Virus record (IMG/VR): IMGVR_UViG_3300048928_000358
Span: 1-42,814 of that record
Source: a virus
DNA length: 42,814 bases
Direction: 5' to 3' (one strand)
A program made the position numbers and the translations under genes. Below the pieces are notes generated by a model that saw only the letters and a list, made by a program, of their open reading frames with translations, ran no database searches and was not told the DNA's origin. This document shows positions 31,323-38,025 of the stretch, one piece after another (within the stretch, counting starts at the first letter, position 1; every line of letters begins with the position of its first letter).

Positions 31323-31594
31323 CTCTGTCACCGTCGCTTGCCGGACGTGCAAGCAAGTGGCCCGAGCAGGATCAGGCGATCTTCACGGGTTTGGTAAGAG
31401 CACTTAGCGAAGCGGGTTTCGACGTCTTGGTGGGCGCCTATCATTTGCTCCATCCCAATGTCGTCGTCATCTGGATCGAACCGGCCGAAATTCCGGATAT
31501 GCTCTGGGCGGATATAGATCTGCGCCTGAGTCTCGGATCGGTTCTTCTTCGCATTGAGGTGCACGCGGGCATGCGCCTGCGTCTGTCGGGCTGA
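31301..31594 (+). CDS. Hypothetical protein, possible toxin partner
   Basis: A 97-residue protein of no family I recognise. It has a compact mixed fold with hydrophobic strands (GFDVLVGAYHLLHPNVVVIWIEPAE, about 38-62, and LGSVLLRIEVHAGMRLRL at the end). Base composition is less GC-rich than the tail genes, as expected of acquired cargo. It stands 24 bases before an XRE-type regulator of the antitoxin kind, so it may be a toxin from an undescribed family. The pairing is inferred from order and size only. Confidence 0.55.
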   Translation: MEERYRVTLSPSLAGRASKWPEQDQAIFTGLVRALSEAGFDVLVGAYHLLHPNVVVIWIEPAEIPDMLWADIDLRLSLGSVLLRIEVHAGMRLRLSG

Positions 31595-31618
31595 CCGGGA
31601 GGTCGGCATCGAGGTAAT

Positions 31619-31933
31619 ATGAGTGATCATTTCGAGACGGAAGGAGTGGAATGGCGTCCACAGCTCAGTGCGGAAGGTGAGCGACTTGCCGAGCAGGTGC
31701 GCGCCGATCTTGTCGAGCGGGCCAATCTGTTTCGGCAGGTTCGCAAGATGCTGAACGTGCCGCAGGCGCGCGCGGCCGAGGTTCTGGCGACCAGCCAGGC
31801 CAACATTTCGAAGATCGAGGCGCGCGGGCGCATCGATATCGCGCAGTTGCAGCAATTCGCCGAGGCGTTCGGCGCAAAGCTCCACCTGGTCCTGGAAAAG
31901 GCCGACGGCGAGAAGGTCGAGATCGCGGCTTAG
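31619..31933 (+). CDS. XRE-family HTH regulator, antitoxin-like
   Basis: A 104-residue protein with an XRE helix-turn-helix at about residues 38-90 (RKMLNVPQARAAEVLATSQANISKIE, then LQQFAEAFGAKLHLVLEKADG). This architecture is typical of HigA-like antitoxins and of regulators paired with RelE/HigB toxins, in which the C-terminal strand ends the fold. The N-terminal 35 residues are acidic and may bind a partner. It most likely represses its own promoter at 31141-31235 together with the 31301 product. Confidence 0.75.
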   Translation: MSDHFETEGVEWRPQLSAEGERLAEQVRADLVERANLFRQVRKMLNVPQARAAEVLATSQANISKIEARGRIDIAQLQQFAEAFGAKLHLVLEKADGEKVEIAA

Positions 31934-32021
31934 CAGCCGTGATCTCACCGCGTCGTTGACCCTGACCATCTCGCCGGACTGCCGGACGATCGGGCCATAT
32001 CAATATTGTGTTAGCTGACGG

Positions 32022-32050
32022 TTGACACATGTAAGCCGATCCCTTACACA
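32022..32050 (+). promoter_or_regulatory. higBA promoter with embedded operator
   Basis: TTGACA (32022-32027) and TACACA (32045-32050) are 17 bases apart. Between them lies the dyad TGTAAG-N7-CTTACA (32030-32048), so a bound HigA would block polymerase. The toxin ATG (32058) is only about eight bases beyond the -10, suggesting a very short or absent leader. Confidence 0.7.
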
Positions 32051-32057
32051 TTCTCCC

Positions 32058-32333
32058 ATGATCAAGTCCTTCCGCAGCCGGCCTCTGAAGCGTTTCGCCG
32101 AAACCGGCGATGCGTCGAAACTGCCGGTCAACAACCCTGATCGGATCCGCCGCATCCTCGCCCTGCTCGATGCGGCGACGAAGCCCGAGGATATGAACAT
32201 CCCCGGCCTTCGCTTCCACGGCCTGCAGGGCAAGCCGAAGCGCTACGCGGTCGATGCAAGCGGCAACTACCGCATCACCTTCGGCTTCGACGGGCCGGAT
32301 GCGATCGCGGTCGATCTGGAGGACTATCACTGA
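32058..32333 (+). CDS. higB: HigB-type toxin (RelE superfamily)
   Basis: A 91-residue protein of the HigB/RelE plasmid-maintenance toxin type, a ribosome-dependent mRNA endonuclease. Features are IKSFRSRPLKRFAETGDASKLP at the start, RIRRILALLDAATKPEDMNIPGLRFHGLQGKPKRYAVDASGNYRITF (with the usual GLRFH and WRITF-like NYRITF tracts) and FDGPDAIAVDLEDYH at the end. ATG 32058 begins the conserved part; 12 upstream codons are in frame but lie in the promoter. It stands before its antitoxin, the order typical of higBA. Confidence 0.93.
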   Translation: MIKSFRSRPLKRFAETGDASKLPVNNPDRIRRILALLDAATKPEDMNIPGLRFHGLQGKPKRYAVDASGNYRITFGFDGPDAIAVDLEDYH

Positions 32334-32358
32334 TGTCGATGAGACCAAGGAGGGTCGG

Positions 32359-32664
32359 ATGAATAGTTTGCTCAAGGGCCTGCGCCCCACCCATCCCGGC
32401 GAGGTGCTGCGCGAAGACGTGCTGCCGGCGCTCGGCCGGAACAAGGCCGAGATCGCGCGCGCGCTCGGCGTGTCGCGCCATACGCTCTACGAGCTGCTCG
32501 GCGAACGCCAGCCGGTCACACCGCAGATGGCGCTGCGGCTCGGCAAGCTGTGCGGCAACGGCCCCGAGATCTGGTCGCGGATGCAGGGCGCCTTCGATCT
32601 CGCGGTAGCGGCCGAGGCGATGGCCGACGAGCTGGCGAGGATCCCGACGCTCGAAGCGGCCTAG
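32359..32664 (+). CDS. higA: HigA-type antitoxin
   Basis: A 101-residue XRE-type antitoxin that neutralises HigB and represses the operon. The start is typical (LLKGLRPTHPGEVLREDVLPALG). The helix-turn-helix covers about residues 29-60 (KAEIARALGVSRHTLYELL, then RQPVTPQMALRLGKL), and the end has the family WSRMQGAFDLAVAAEAM. ATG 32359 follows AAGGAGG. The gene lies 25 bases after higB and faces the leftward glycosyltransferase gene. Confidence 0.94.
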   Translation: MNSLLKGLRPTHPGEVLREDVLPALGRNKAEIARALGVSRHTLYELLGERQPVTPQMALRLGKLCGNGPEIWSRMQGAFDLAVAAEAMADELARIPTLEAA

Positions 32665-32671
32665 CGCCGGG

Positions 32672-33688
32672 TCATCCCCGGATCGCGATCTTGCCCAGCC
32701 GCAGCGCCGATCGCGCGGTCTGCATCGTCACGCCCTTCAGCGCCCGGCTGCGGTGCAGCCGGCCGACGTGCCGCAGCAGCTGCCACAGCAGCAGGCGGGT
32801 CGATCGGAACGCGGCGCCGGGATCGCGCCGATTGAGATCGTGCTCCACCCGGCGCAGCACGCGCAGAACGGTCCAGGCCACCTCGCCCCCGGCCTCGGGA
32901 TAGCGCGCCAGCAGTTCGGCGATCGATGGATCCGCGCCGTCGGCGAACGCATCGACGCCGGCCCGCTCGACGATCGCGCCGGCGAGCTGCGCCTTCAGCG
33001 CGCTGGCGAGCTGGATCTCGGCATGGCGTGTCGAGACCGCGCCCCCATGGATCCGATAGTCGAGCAGCACCTCGGGCAGGATCGCCATCTTGCCCAGCCG
33101 CGCCAGCCGGATGAACAGGTCGTGATCCTCGGCATGGGGAAACTGCTCGCGGTACCCGCCCAAGCTGACGATCGCGTCGCGCCGGACCATTAGGCTCGGG
33201 TGCGGCACTGCCGCGACATAGGGCGGGAACCGCCGCATATCGGTCTGGCGGCCCTGCCCTCCCGGCTGTTGCACATGGCCGGGCCTGCCGGCCTCGTCGA
33301 TCACCCGGAACAGGCAGCCGACGAACACATGGTCGGGCTGCTCGTCGAGATAGGCGGCCTGCTTTTCCAGTCGATCGGCGCGCGCGATATCGTCGGCGTC
33401 CATCCGCGCGACGTAGCGACCGTTCGCCATGGCCAAGCCATTGTTCAGCGCGCCGACGATCCCCGCGTTCGTCTGATGGAACACCTTCAGCCGCGGATCC
33501 TTCGCCGCCAGCGCGTCGAGCATCTCGCCCGAGCCGTCGGTCGATCCGTCGTCGACGGCGATGATCTCGATCGAGCGGAGCGTTTGCGCGCGGATCGATG
33601 CGATGCTCTCCGCCAGATAGCGCGCTGCATTGTACACCGGGATCACTACGGAAACGTCCGGTCTGCCCCTGACGTCGGTTTTCTGCAT
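32672..33688 (-). CDS. Family 2 glycosyltransferase (lysogenic cargo)
   Basis: A 338-residue GT-A fold glycosyltransferase. The nucleotide-sugar region is VSVVIPVYNAARYLAESIASI (about 12-32) and IEIIAVDDGSTDGSGEM; the DxD-type metal site is in VARMDADDIARADRLEKQ (about 93-110); the acceptor/catalytic part is EDHDLFIRLARLG (about 188-200), with the ED of family 2. The C-terminal 100 residues are basic and helical and could lie on the inner membrane. It is not a phage structural gene. Such cargo usually modifies host surface sugars and can block further phage adsorption; that use is inferred. Confidence 0.9.
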   Translation of the reverse strand: MQKTDVRGRPDVSVVIPVYNAARYLAESIASIRAQTLRSIEIIAVDDGSTDGSGEMLDALAAKDPRLKVFHQTNAGIVGALNNGLAMANGRYVARMDADDIARADRLEKQAAYLDEQPDHVFVGCLFRVIDEAGRPGHVQQPGGQGRQTDMRRFPPYVAAVPHPSLMVRRDAIVSLGGYREQFPHAEDHDLFIRLARLGKMAILPEVLLDYRIHGGAVSTRHAEIQLASALKAQLAGAIVERAGVDAFADGADPSIAELLARYPEAGGEVAWTVLRVLRRVEHDLNRRDPGAAFRSTRLLLWQLLRHVGRLHRSRALKGVTMQTARSALRLGKIAIRG

Positions 33689-33780
33689 GCGCGCCCCCCA
33701 AACGGCGGCGCAGCAAGTCGCCCGCGCGTCTGAGCTTGCGTAACTTGCTTATGATGAGCATGTAAAGTGAGTCGCGCGAG

Positions 33781-33806
33781 TTACACATATACAGCTATAT
33801 GTGTAA
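33781..33806. promoter_or_regulatory. Perfect 26-bp palindrome, operator
   Basis: TTACACATATA and TATATGTGTAA are exact 11-bp inverted arms around CAGC. It lies in an AT-rich pocket between the leftward glycosyltransferase gene and a rightward ribbon-helix-helix gene (33853). The arms resemble the ACATGTAAG/CTTACACAT ends around the higBA operator. It is most likely the operator of the ribbon-helix-helix protein. Confidence 0.75.
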
Positions 33807-33852
33807 TAGGCGGAGGTTGCGCGGGTGATGTCTCCCGGCGCATGACAAGCGG

Positions 33853-34029
33853 ATGGAGAAGAAGGACGTGCGGATCCAGCTCGTGATATCGCCGAGCGAG
33901 GTCGAGGCGCTCGACGAGTGGCGCGCCGAACAGCGCATTTGGTCGCGCTCCGAAGCGATCCGCCGGCTGGTCGCCGACGGCGTCAAAAAGAAGCTTGCAT
34001 CGAACGACGGCAAACCCGCTAGCGAGTGA
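33853..34029 (+). CDS. Ribbon-helix-helix (CopG/Arc-type) regulator
   Basis: A 58-residue protein. The order is strand DVRIQLVIS, helix SEVEALDEWRAEQ, turn, helix SRSEAIRRLVADGVKK: the classical ribbon-helix-helix layout, in which the strand enters the DNA major groove. It is divergent from the glycosyltransferase gene, with the 26-bp palindrome between. A dimer on each half-site would suit the operator. It may regulate itself and the glycosyltransferase. The gene is short but well supported by the fold pattern. Confidence 0.85.
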   Translation: MEKKDVRIQLVISPSEVEALDEWRAEQRIWSRSEAIRRLVADGVKKKLASNDGKPASE

Positions 34030-34077
34030 TCGACCTGAGTTAGCGGCAACCGGTGAAGGCTTAAACCGGCGTGCTCA

Positions 34078-34719
34078 TCAGACCGATTTGCAGAGTTTCG
34101 TCACCTTTATCTCGGACGTAGCGAGCTCGCATCCATGGCGGATCAGAACGTCGCCGCCGTCATGGCGCGCACGGACGTTGGACAACGCCTCGATCGCCTG
34201 GACCGTGTCGTCGTCCGCCGCGCGCAACTCCGCCATCTGGCCATCGAATTGGGCGAGCGGCTCCTCTCGGCCGTCTTTCTGATAGCGGAGCACGATGGTT
34301 ACCGATTTCGCTCGATCGGTGCCGTCGATCTCACCTTGAGCGACCGCCGTGCGGATGTGCACTATCGCTTCGCCGATAACTTCGATGACGTTGGTCGGCG
34401 ATGTTGGCGACGCAACGACCGCCGCGACATCCAAGTGGTCACCATATACGCCCCGCTCGGTGACATGGTACGGCGTATACCGCTCGCCGGCCTCGGTCTG
34501 AGCATCCGGCCCAGACCTAGCACACATGGCAACGGAGATCCCGCTAACTACGATCAGTGCTAGGCACCCGATCGCGCCGTTGCGCTTGTCGTCGCGCGCT
34601 TTCGCGATCGATCCCGCGACCATGCTTTCCGAGAACTCATAGCCGCAATGTTTGCAGACCTTCGCCTCGACCTTGATCGCTTCGGCGCAGCGCGGACATT
34701 TCTTCTCGCCTGGTTTCAT
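34078..34719 (-). CDS. Zinc-ribbon membrane protein
   Basis: A 213-residue protein. Two CxxC pairs (CPRCAEAIKVEAKVCKHCG, about 8-26) form a zinc ribbon at the N-terminus. A basic linker leads to one membrane segment (IGCLALIVVSGISVAMCA, about 49-66), and the remaining 145 residues would be outside, with no known domain. ATG 34719 has a good ribosome site (GAGAGGAAAG); a GTG five codons upstream is less likely. It lies beside the repressor in the same direction, a common place for superinfection-exclusion genes; this function is only a suggestion. Confidence 0.75.
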   Translation of the reverse strand: MKPGEKKCPRCAEAIKVEAKVCKHCGYEFSESMVAGSIAKARDDKRNGAIGCLALIVVSGISVAMCARSGPDAQTEAGERYTPYHVTERGVYGDHLDVAAVVASPTSPTNVIEVIGEAIVHIRTAVAQGEIDGTDRAKSVTIVLRYQKDGREEPLAQFDGQMAELRAADDDTVQAIEALSNVRARHDGGDVLIRHGCELATSEIKVTKLCKSV

Positions 34720-34824
34720 CTTTCCTCTCGGCACTCCCGCGGAGCCTAGTGCGGCTTTTACGAGAGGGCCGCGCCGTTTGATCCGTTTTGGAGCAAACTA
34801 GGATCGCACCAATTCTGGCCAGCG

Positions 34825-35172
34825 CTATCCACCGCCGGTTCGTGCCATCGTGGGGGAAGTGTTGCCTGAAACCGGCAAAAGCGCCTTTTCCAGGATCGCC
34901 TGCCAATCCGACGTCAGCGACCGATAGGCGGCGACGATAGCTGTCTCGCGCGCCGACAGCGCCGCGAGCTTGCGCTCGCCGGTCAGCACATAACCTATAT
35001 CAACGCCGTGGCCGGCGAGCCTGAGCAGATAGTCGGTGTTTGGAGCCGTTTTCCCCGATTCGTATTCCGCTTGGCTGTGCCGGCCGACGCCGCCCAGCTC
35101 GCCGAATCTCTCTTGGTTGAGCGCCTTTTTCTGGCGTTCCTCGCGCAGGCGAGCGGCAACACCGTCCATCAT
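34825..35172 (-). CDS. C: Phage repressor (XRE family)
   Basis: A 115-residue repressor, shorter than lambda CI and without a cleavable peptidase domain, like P2 C. The helix-turn-helix covers about residues 5-60 (LREERQKKALNQERFGELGGVG, then QAEYESGKTAPNTDYLLRLA), followed by GVDIGYVLTGER, a tract typical of phage XRE regulators, and a helical tail for dimerisation. Starts at 35172 or 35169 (ATGATG) begin the conserved part; the frame upstream lies in the operator. It keeps lysogeny by blocking the early promoter facing the other way. Confidence 0.9.
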   Translation of the reverse strand: MMDGVAARLREERQKKALNQERFGELGGVGRHSQAEYESGKTAPNTDYLLRLAGHGVDIGYVLTGERKLAALSARETAIVAAYRSLTSDWQAILEKALLPVSGNTSPTMARTGGG

Positions 35173-35257
35173 TGCCGATTTTCCTCGGCATTTGCGTTGA
35201 CTCTGCCGGACATAGTCGGCATCACTCCAAAATACGCTGGTATGGAGTGCATGGCAC
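35173..35257. promoter_or_regulatory. Genetic switch with two operators
   Basis: Two 18-bp dyads share one form: TGCCGA-N6-TCGGCA at 35173-35190 and TGCCGG-N6-TCGGCA at 35204-35221, with centres 31 bp apart, about three helical turns. The first abuts the repressor start codon. The second lies just after a -35 candidate TTGACT (35197-35202) for the early promoter; the -10 is poor. A further inverted pair, CACTCCA-N13-TGGAGTG (35223-35249), precedes the early gene. Confidence 0.8.
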
Positions 35258-35539
35258 ATGTCGGGCGATTCGGTCGCGACTCAAACGGAACCACCCGCGG
35301 CGTCTGCCGCCGGGATCCCGGAGGAACGCCGCCTCGCTGCCCGTGAATATTTGAGCCAGATCGGTTCGAATCCTGAGCGATGGGCCCGCACCCACGGCTA
35401 CAGCGCGAAAACCGTCCGCAAGGTGCTCGCCGGCAATCTGAAGGCGCACTGGGGCATCAGCCACAATATCGCCGTCCGCCTCGGCATGAAGGACGGCGAT
35501 ATCGTCGCGGAGTTCGAACCGGCGATCGCCCATGGCTGA
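35258..35539 (+). CDS. BcepMu gp16-like DNA-binding protein, Cro/Cox role
   Basis: A 93-residue protein. The core ARTHGYSAKTVRKVLAGNLKA (about 43-63) and SHNIAVRLGMKDG (about 68-80) follow the pattern of the gp16 family of phage DNA-binding proteins, which in Mu-like phages stands at the Ner position. It is the first gene of the early operon and divergent from the repressor, where P2 has Cox. It probably turns off the repressor promoter and may act as directionality factor for the integrase. The role is inferred from position. Confidence 0.8.
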   Translation: MSGDSVATQTEPPAASAAGIPEERRLAAREYLSQIGSNPERWARTHGYSAKTVRKVLAGNLKAHWGISHNIAVRLGMKDGDIVAEFEPAIAHG

Positions 35540-35714
35540 TACGGTCACCGCCGCGGCGTCGATCGACGTCCCCGCCGACAAGGCGCTTCGGCTCGAATGC
35601 CTGCGCCTCGCGGTCCGGGACGAACATGGCGTCACCGCCGACATCGTTGAGCGCGCTGCCGCCTACGCCGCGTTCGTGCTCGAATATTCGGCCCCGGGTC
35701 CGTTCCATGGCTGA
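35532..35714 (+). CDS. Small early protein, hypothetical
   Basis: A 60-residue, mostly helical protein (ADKALRLECLRLAVRDEHG, then IVERAAAYAAFVLE). It overlaps both neighbours by a few bases, as usual in this operon. The pattern is similar to small phage proteins that count as regulators or replication aids, but no family can be named. Confidence 0.65.
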   Translation: MADTVTAAASIDVPADKALRLECLRLAVRDEHGVTADIVERAAAYAAFVLEYSAPGPFHG

Positions 35715-35946
35715 TCGCGCCCCCTTCATCCCGCTGACAGACGCGAGCGTAGACCAGATCCGCACCTTGCTGGACCGCGATCGAGGCTCGCTTTCGCGGG
35801 AGAACCGGCTCGCCGCAGCCGCGCTCGGCACGCTCGCGACGCTCGAGGTGATCGATCGCTACACGGGGCTGCTCCCGGCCGACGACGTCCGCGAGCTGCT
35901 GGCGACGCCGATCGCGCGGCTCCGGTCGGCGCTGGACGCTCAATGA
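35707..35946 (+). CDS. Small helical early protein, hypothetical
   Basis: A 79-residue protein starting at ATG 35707, which begins MADRAPFIPLTDASVDQI. The frame is open upstream, but that part is shadow sequence of the earlier genes. It is all helical and acidic/basic in balance, without any motif known to me. It overlaps the neighbours at both ends. Confidence 0.65.
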   Translation: MADRAPFIPLTDASVDQIRTLLDRDRGSLSRENRLAAAALGTLATLEVIDRYTGLLPADDVRELLATPIARLRSALDAQ

Positions 35947-36434
35947 CGAAGCTCCGCGCGCCTCTCAGCTTCGAACAGGCGATCACCGTGATCGGCGGCT
36001 TGCTTGGCTGGGCCGAGGCCGCCGCGGTGATCGGCAGGAAGGAGCGGACGCTGCGCGACTATGGCGATCCTGACGTCCAGGCGCAGATCACCCTGGAGGA
36101 TGCGTTCGCGCTCGATCGCGCCTATCGCGCCGCGGGCGGCGACGGCACGCCGATCCTGCAATGTTACAAATTTCGCCTGGACGCTGCGGCAGCGGTGTCC
36201 GGTGGAGATCTCGAGGCGCTGGCCCGCCTCGCCCAGTCAGTCGCCAGCGAGGGGGGTGACGCGATCGCGGCCCTGTTCGGCTGCATCAGACCGGGCGCGA
36301 CGCCAGCTGACTTCGCCCTAGCCAGGCGCGAGATCGAGCAGGCGTTGACCGCCCTCTCGAACACCCTGCCGATACTCGATGGCGCGGGGCCATCGTCGGA
36401 CAGGGTGCAGCCCCGAGGGGGGGCAATCGCGTGA
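35943..36434 (+). CDS. Putative CII-like phage regulator
   Basis: A 163-residue protein. A probable helix-turn-helix lies at about residues 22-60 (GWAEAAAVIGRKERTLRDYGD, then ITLEDAFALDRAYRAAGGDG), which resembles the phage regulatory CII family found in P2-like early operons. The rest is helical. Position two to three genes after the switch suits such a protein. The match is to the general pattern only, so an alternative as a structural early protein remains. Confidence 0.6.
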   Translation: MTKLRAPLSFEQAITVIGGLLGWAEAAAVIGRKERTLRDYGDPDVQAQITLEDAFALDRAYRAAGGDGTPILQCYKFRLDAAAAVSGGDLEALARLAQSVASEGGDAIAALFGCIRPGATPADFALARREIEQALTALSNTLPILDGAGPSSDRVQPRGGAIA

Positions 36435-36784
36435 CGAAAACCACCAACGAGCGCGGGCGCAACCGCGTGACCTGTCCCCATTGCGAAGCGGCGGCGCATG
36501 TCCGCTCGAGCCGCGCCGTGACCGATATGGTCCGGCAACTGTTCTACGCCTGCACCAATTTCGAATGCGGCTGCACCTTCGGCGCCCAGCTCGAAATCAC
36601 CCATCAGATTTCGCCTTCAGCCCGCCCGAACCCGGCGGTGATGCTGCGGACGGCGCCGCCCCGCCACCGGATTGGGGCGCGCCCGGCCAACGACAATCGC
36701 GTGGCGGCGAACGACGCCGGCGGCCTGGAGGTGCCGCCGATCCTCCCCGCCAACGATCAGGAATCGGAACGCCAGGCCCTCTAG
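36431..36784 (+). CDS. ogr: Late gene activator, Ogr/Delta-type zinc finger
   Basis: A 117-residue protein with Cys15, Cys18, Cys41 and Cys46, exactly the CX2CX22CX4C pattern of P2 Ogr and P4 Delta. These recruit host RNA polymerase through its alpha subunit at dyads upstream of late promoters, here most likely the three 25-bp dyads at 9438, 15754 and 23611. The zinc part ends near residue 60; the last 57 residues are Pro/Asn-rich and longer than in P2 Ogr (72 residues). GTG 36431 overlaps the preceding gene. In P2, ogr follows D; here it is an early-operon gene. Confidence 0.92.
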   Translation: MTKTTNERGRNRVTCPHCEAAAHVRSSRAVTDMVRQLFYACTNFECGCTFGAQLEITHQISPSARPNPAVMLRTAPPRHRIGARPANDNRVAANDAGGLEVPPILPANDQESERQAL

Positions 36785-36908
36785 CCCGGCGTTCCTCCAA
36801 AGGTTCGGGGCATCCCCCGCCCCGGACAACCGCAACCCCCAACAACTGTCCCGGCCCGGCGCGACACCCTCGCGCCGGGTTCGGGATCCCTTTTGCCCGG
36901 AGCCTGTG

Positions 36909-37673
36909 ATGCTGGACCTGCCCATCACCGTCGTCGAAAGCCCGCCCGGCTTGCCCTTTTCGCCGGGCGCCTATCTGCGCAAGCGCCGCGAGGCCGCCGG
37001 CGTCACGATCGCGATCGCCGCCGCCGCCTATGCCGGCAGCGCTGAGGCGCGCACCGCGGCTGAGCTGACGCTTCAGGATTTCGAGGCTGACCGCAAGATG
37101 CTGACCGGCCAGTCGGCCGAGAAGCTGCGCCAGGCCTTCGCCTTCGATCCGCATATCTATTTCTGTCTCGTCGACGGTGTCCCCGCCGGCAAGATCTGCA
37201 CCGGCTGCGCCTGCACCTGGAACGACGCCTGCACCGTCGGCGGCCGGGGCTGCAGCTGGGCGATGGCCACCTGGGCCGAGACTGGCGAAGTCGACATCTG
37301 CAGCGCGTGCGTCGATCGGATGAGCGCGGCGATCACCGGCGTTACCGCGGAGCTCGAAGAACTGGTGCCGACCGATGCCGGCCCCTGGCTGATCGACCCG
37401 GCCGACGCCGACAGTCTGGTCGCCGCGCTCGAATATGCGGTCGATCATGTCGAGCTCGATCCGAACGCGTTCGTTGATCCGGGCCATGGAACCGCGCTGT
37501 GTCGCGTCGAGCTCGACGACGGCACGCCGATCGTGGGCGTCGTGCTGAAGGCCGAACCGGCGGCGGATGGGCGCACCCGCTACGCCGCTGTCATCACGCG
37601 CGGCTTCGCCGAACAGCCCGGCGCCCTTCCCCCCGACGATCGCGACCCCCTATCCGATCGGCCCGATCTGTGA
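36909..37673 (+). CDS. Phage protein with XRE-like start and cysteine cluster
   Basis: A 254-residue protein. Residues about 13-60 look like an XRE-type helix-turn-helix (SPGAYLRKRREAAGVTIAI). A cysteine cluster follows (ICTGCACTWNDACTV, GRGCSW, ICSACVDR, about 97-140), as in a family of phage zinc-binding proteins with a CxxCxC-type signature. The C-terminal 80 residues form a beta domain (HGTALCRVELDDGTPIVGVVLKAEPA). ATG 36909 starts the conserved part; frame upstream is shadow. It may be a DNA-binding regulator. The stop overlaps the next start. Confidence 0.7.
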   Translation: MLDLPITVVESPPGLPFSPGAYLRKRREAAGVTIAIAAAAYAGSAEARTAAELTLQDFEADRKMLTGQSAEKLRQAFAFDPHIYFCLVDGVPAGKICTGCACTWNDACTVGGRGCSWAMATWAETGEVDICSACVDRMSAAITGVTAELEELVPTDAGPWLIDPADADSLVAALEYAVDHVELDPNAFVDPGHGTALCRVELDDGTPIVGVVLKAEPAADGRTRYAAVITRGFAEQPGALPPDDRDPLSDRPDL

Positions 37674-37822
37674 TGCGCGCCGGCAGCATCCATCCGGCCG
37701 ATTGCGACTGCCCGGCGTGCATTCGCCGTGCGGGGCGCTGGACCCGGCTGCTGATCGTCGGCCTCTACGCGGCGGCCGCGATCGCGCTGATGGTGATCGT
37801 CCTGCGGACGGTGCGGCTGTGA
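37673..37822 (+). CDS. Small CxCxxC membrane protein
   Basis: A 49-residue protein with DCDCPACIRR at residues 10-19 followed by one membrane segment (LIVGLYAAAAIALMVIVL, about 27-44). It is coupled on both sides (TGATG, GTGA). The same CDC-xx-C pattern occurs in the 41047 product, so both may belong to one zinc-binding theme. The role is unknown. Confidence 0.6.
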   Translation: MRAGSIHPADCDCPACIRRAGRWTRLLIVGLYAAAAIALMVIVLRTVRL

Positions 37823-38025
37823 GCGCCGATACGATCATCGCCCGCGGCCGCGTGTTCGCGCTGCAGGGCCTGATCTTCGGCCTTCAGCGGTTCGCTCGCT
37901 ACGCCGAAGCCGATCCGCAGAGCGCCGTCTATCTCGCCGGCGGCGGCGCGCTCGAGATCCAGCTCCGCCGCGAAGCCGGCGGCGATCGCCGCCTGATCCT
38001 CCACGTCGAAAGGCTCACCCGATGA
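37819..38025 (+). CDS. Small hypothetical protein
   Basis: A 68-residue protein beginning with GTG 37819, which overlaps the previous stop. It reads IIARGRVFALQGLIFGLQRFARYAEADPQ at the start and ends with a strand-like LILHVERLTR. The following start (ATGATG, 38022) overlaps its stop. No family is recognised. Confidence 0.6.
   Translation: MSADTIIARGRVFALQGLIFGLQRFARYAEADPQSAVYLAGGGALEIQLRREAGGDRRLILHVERLTR

Noticed and set aside
31159-31407. An 82-residue frame starting before the 31301 gene
   Set aside because: It overlaps the promoter/palindrome region and the start of the better supported 31301 gene, and has no ribosome site.
33200-33733. Plus-strand frame of 177 residues opposite the glycosyltransferase
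   Set aside because: Antisense of a clear GT2 gene with DxD-type and ED motifs; no features of its own.
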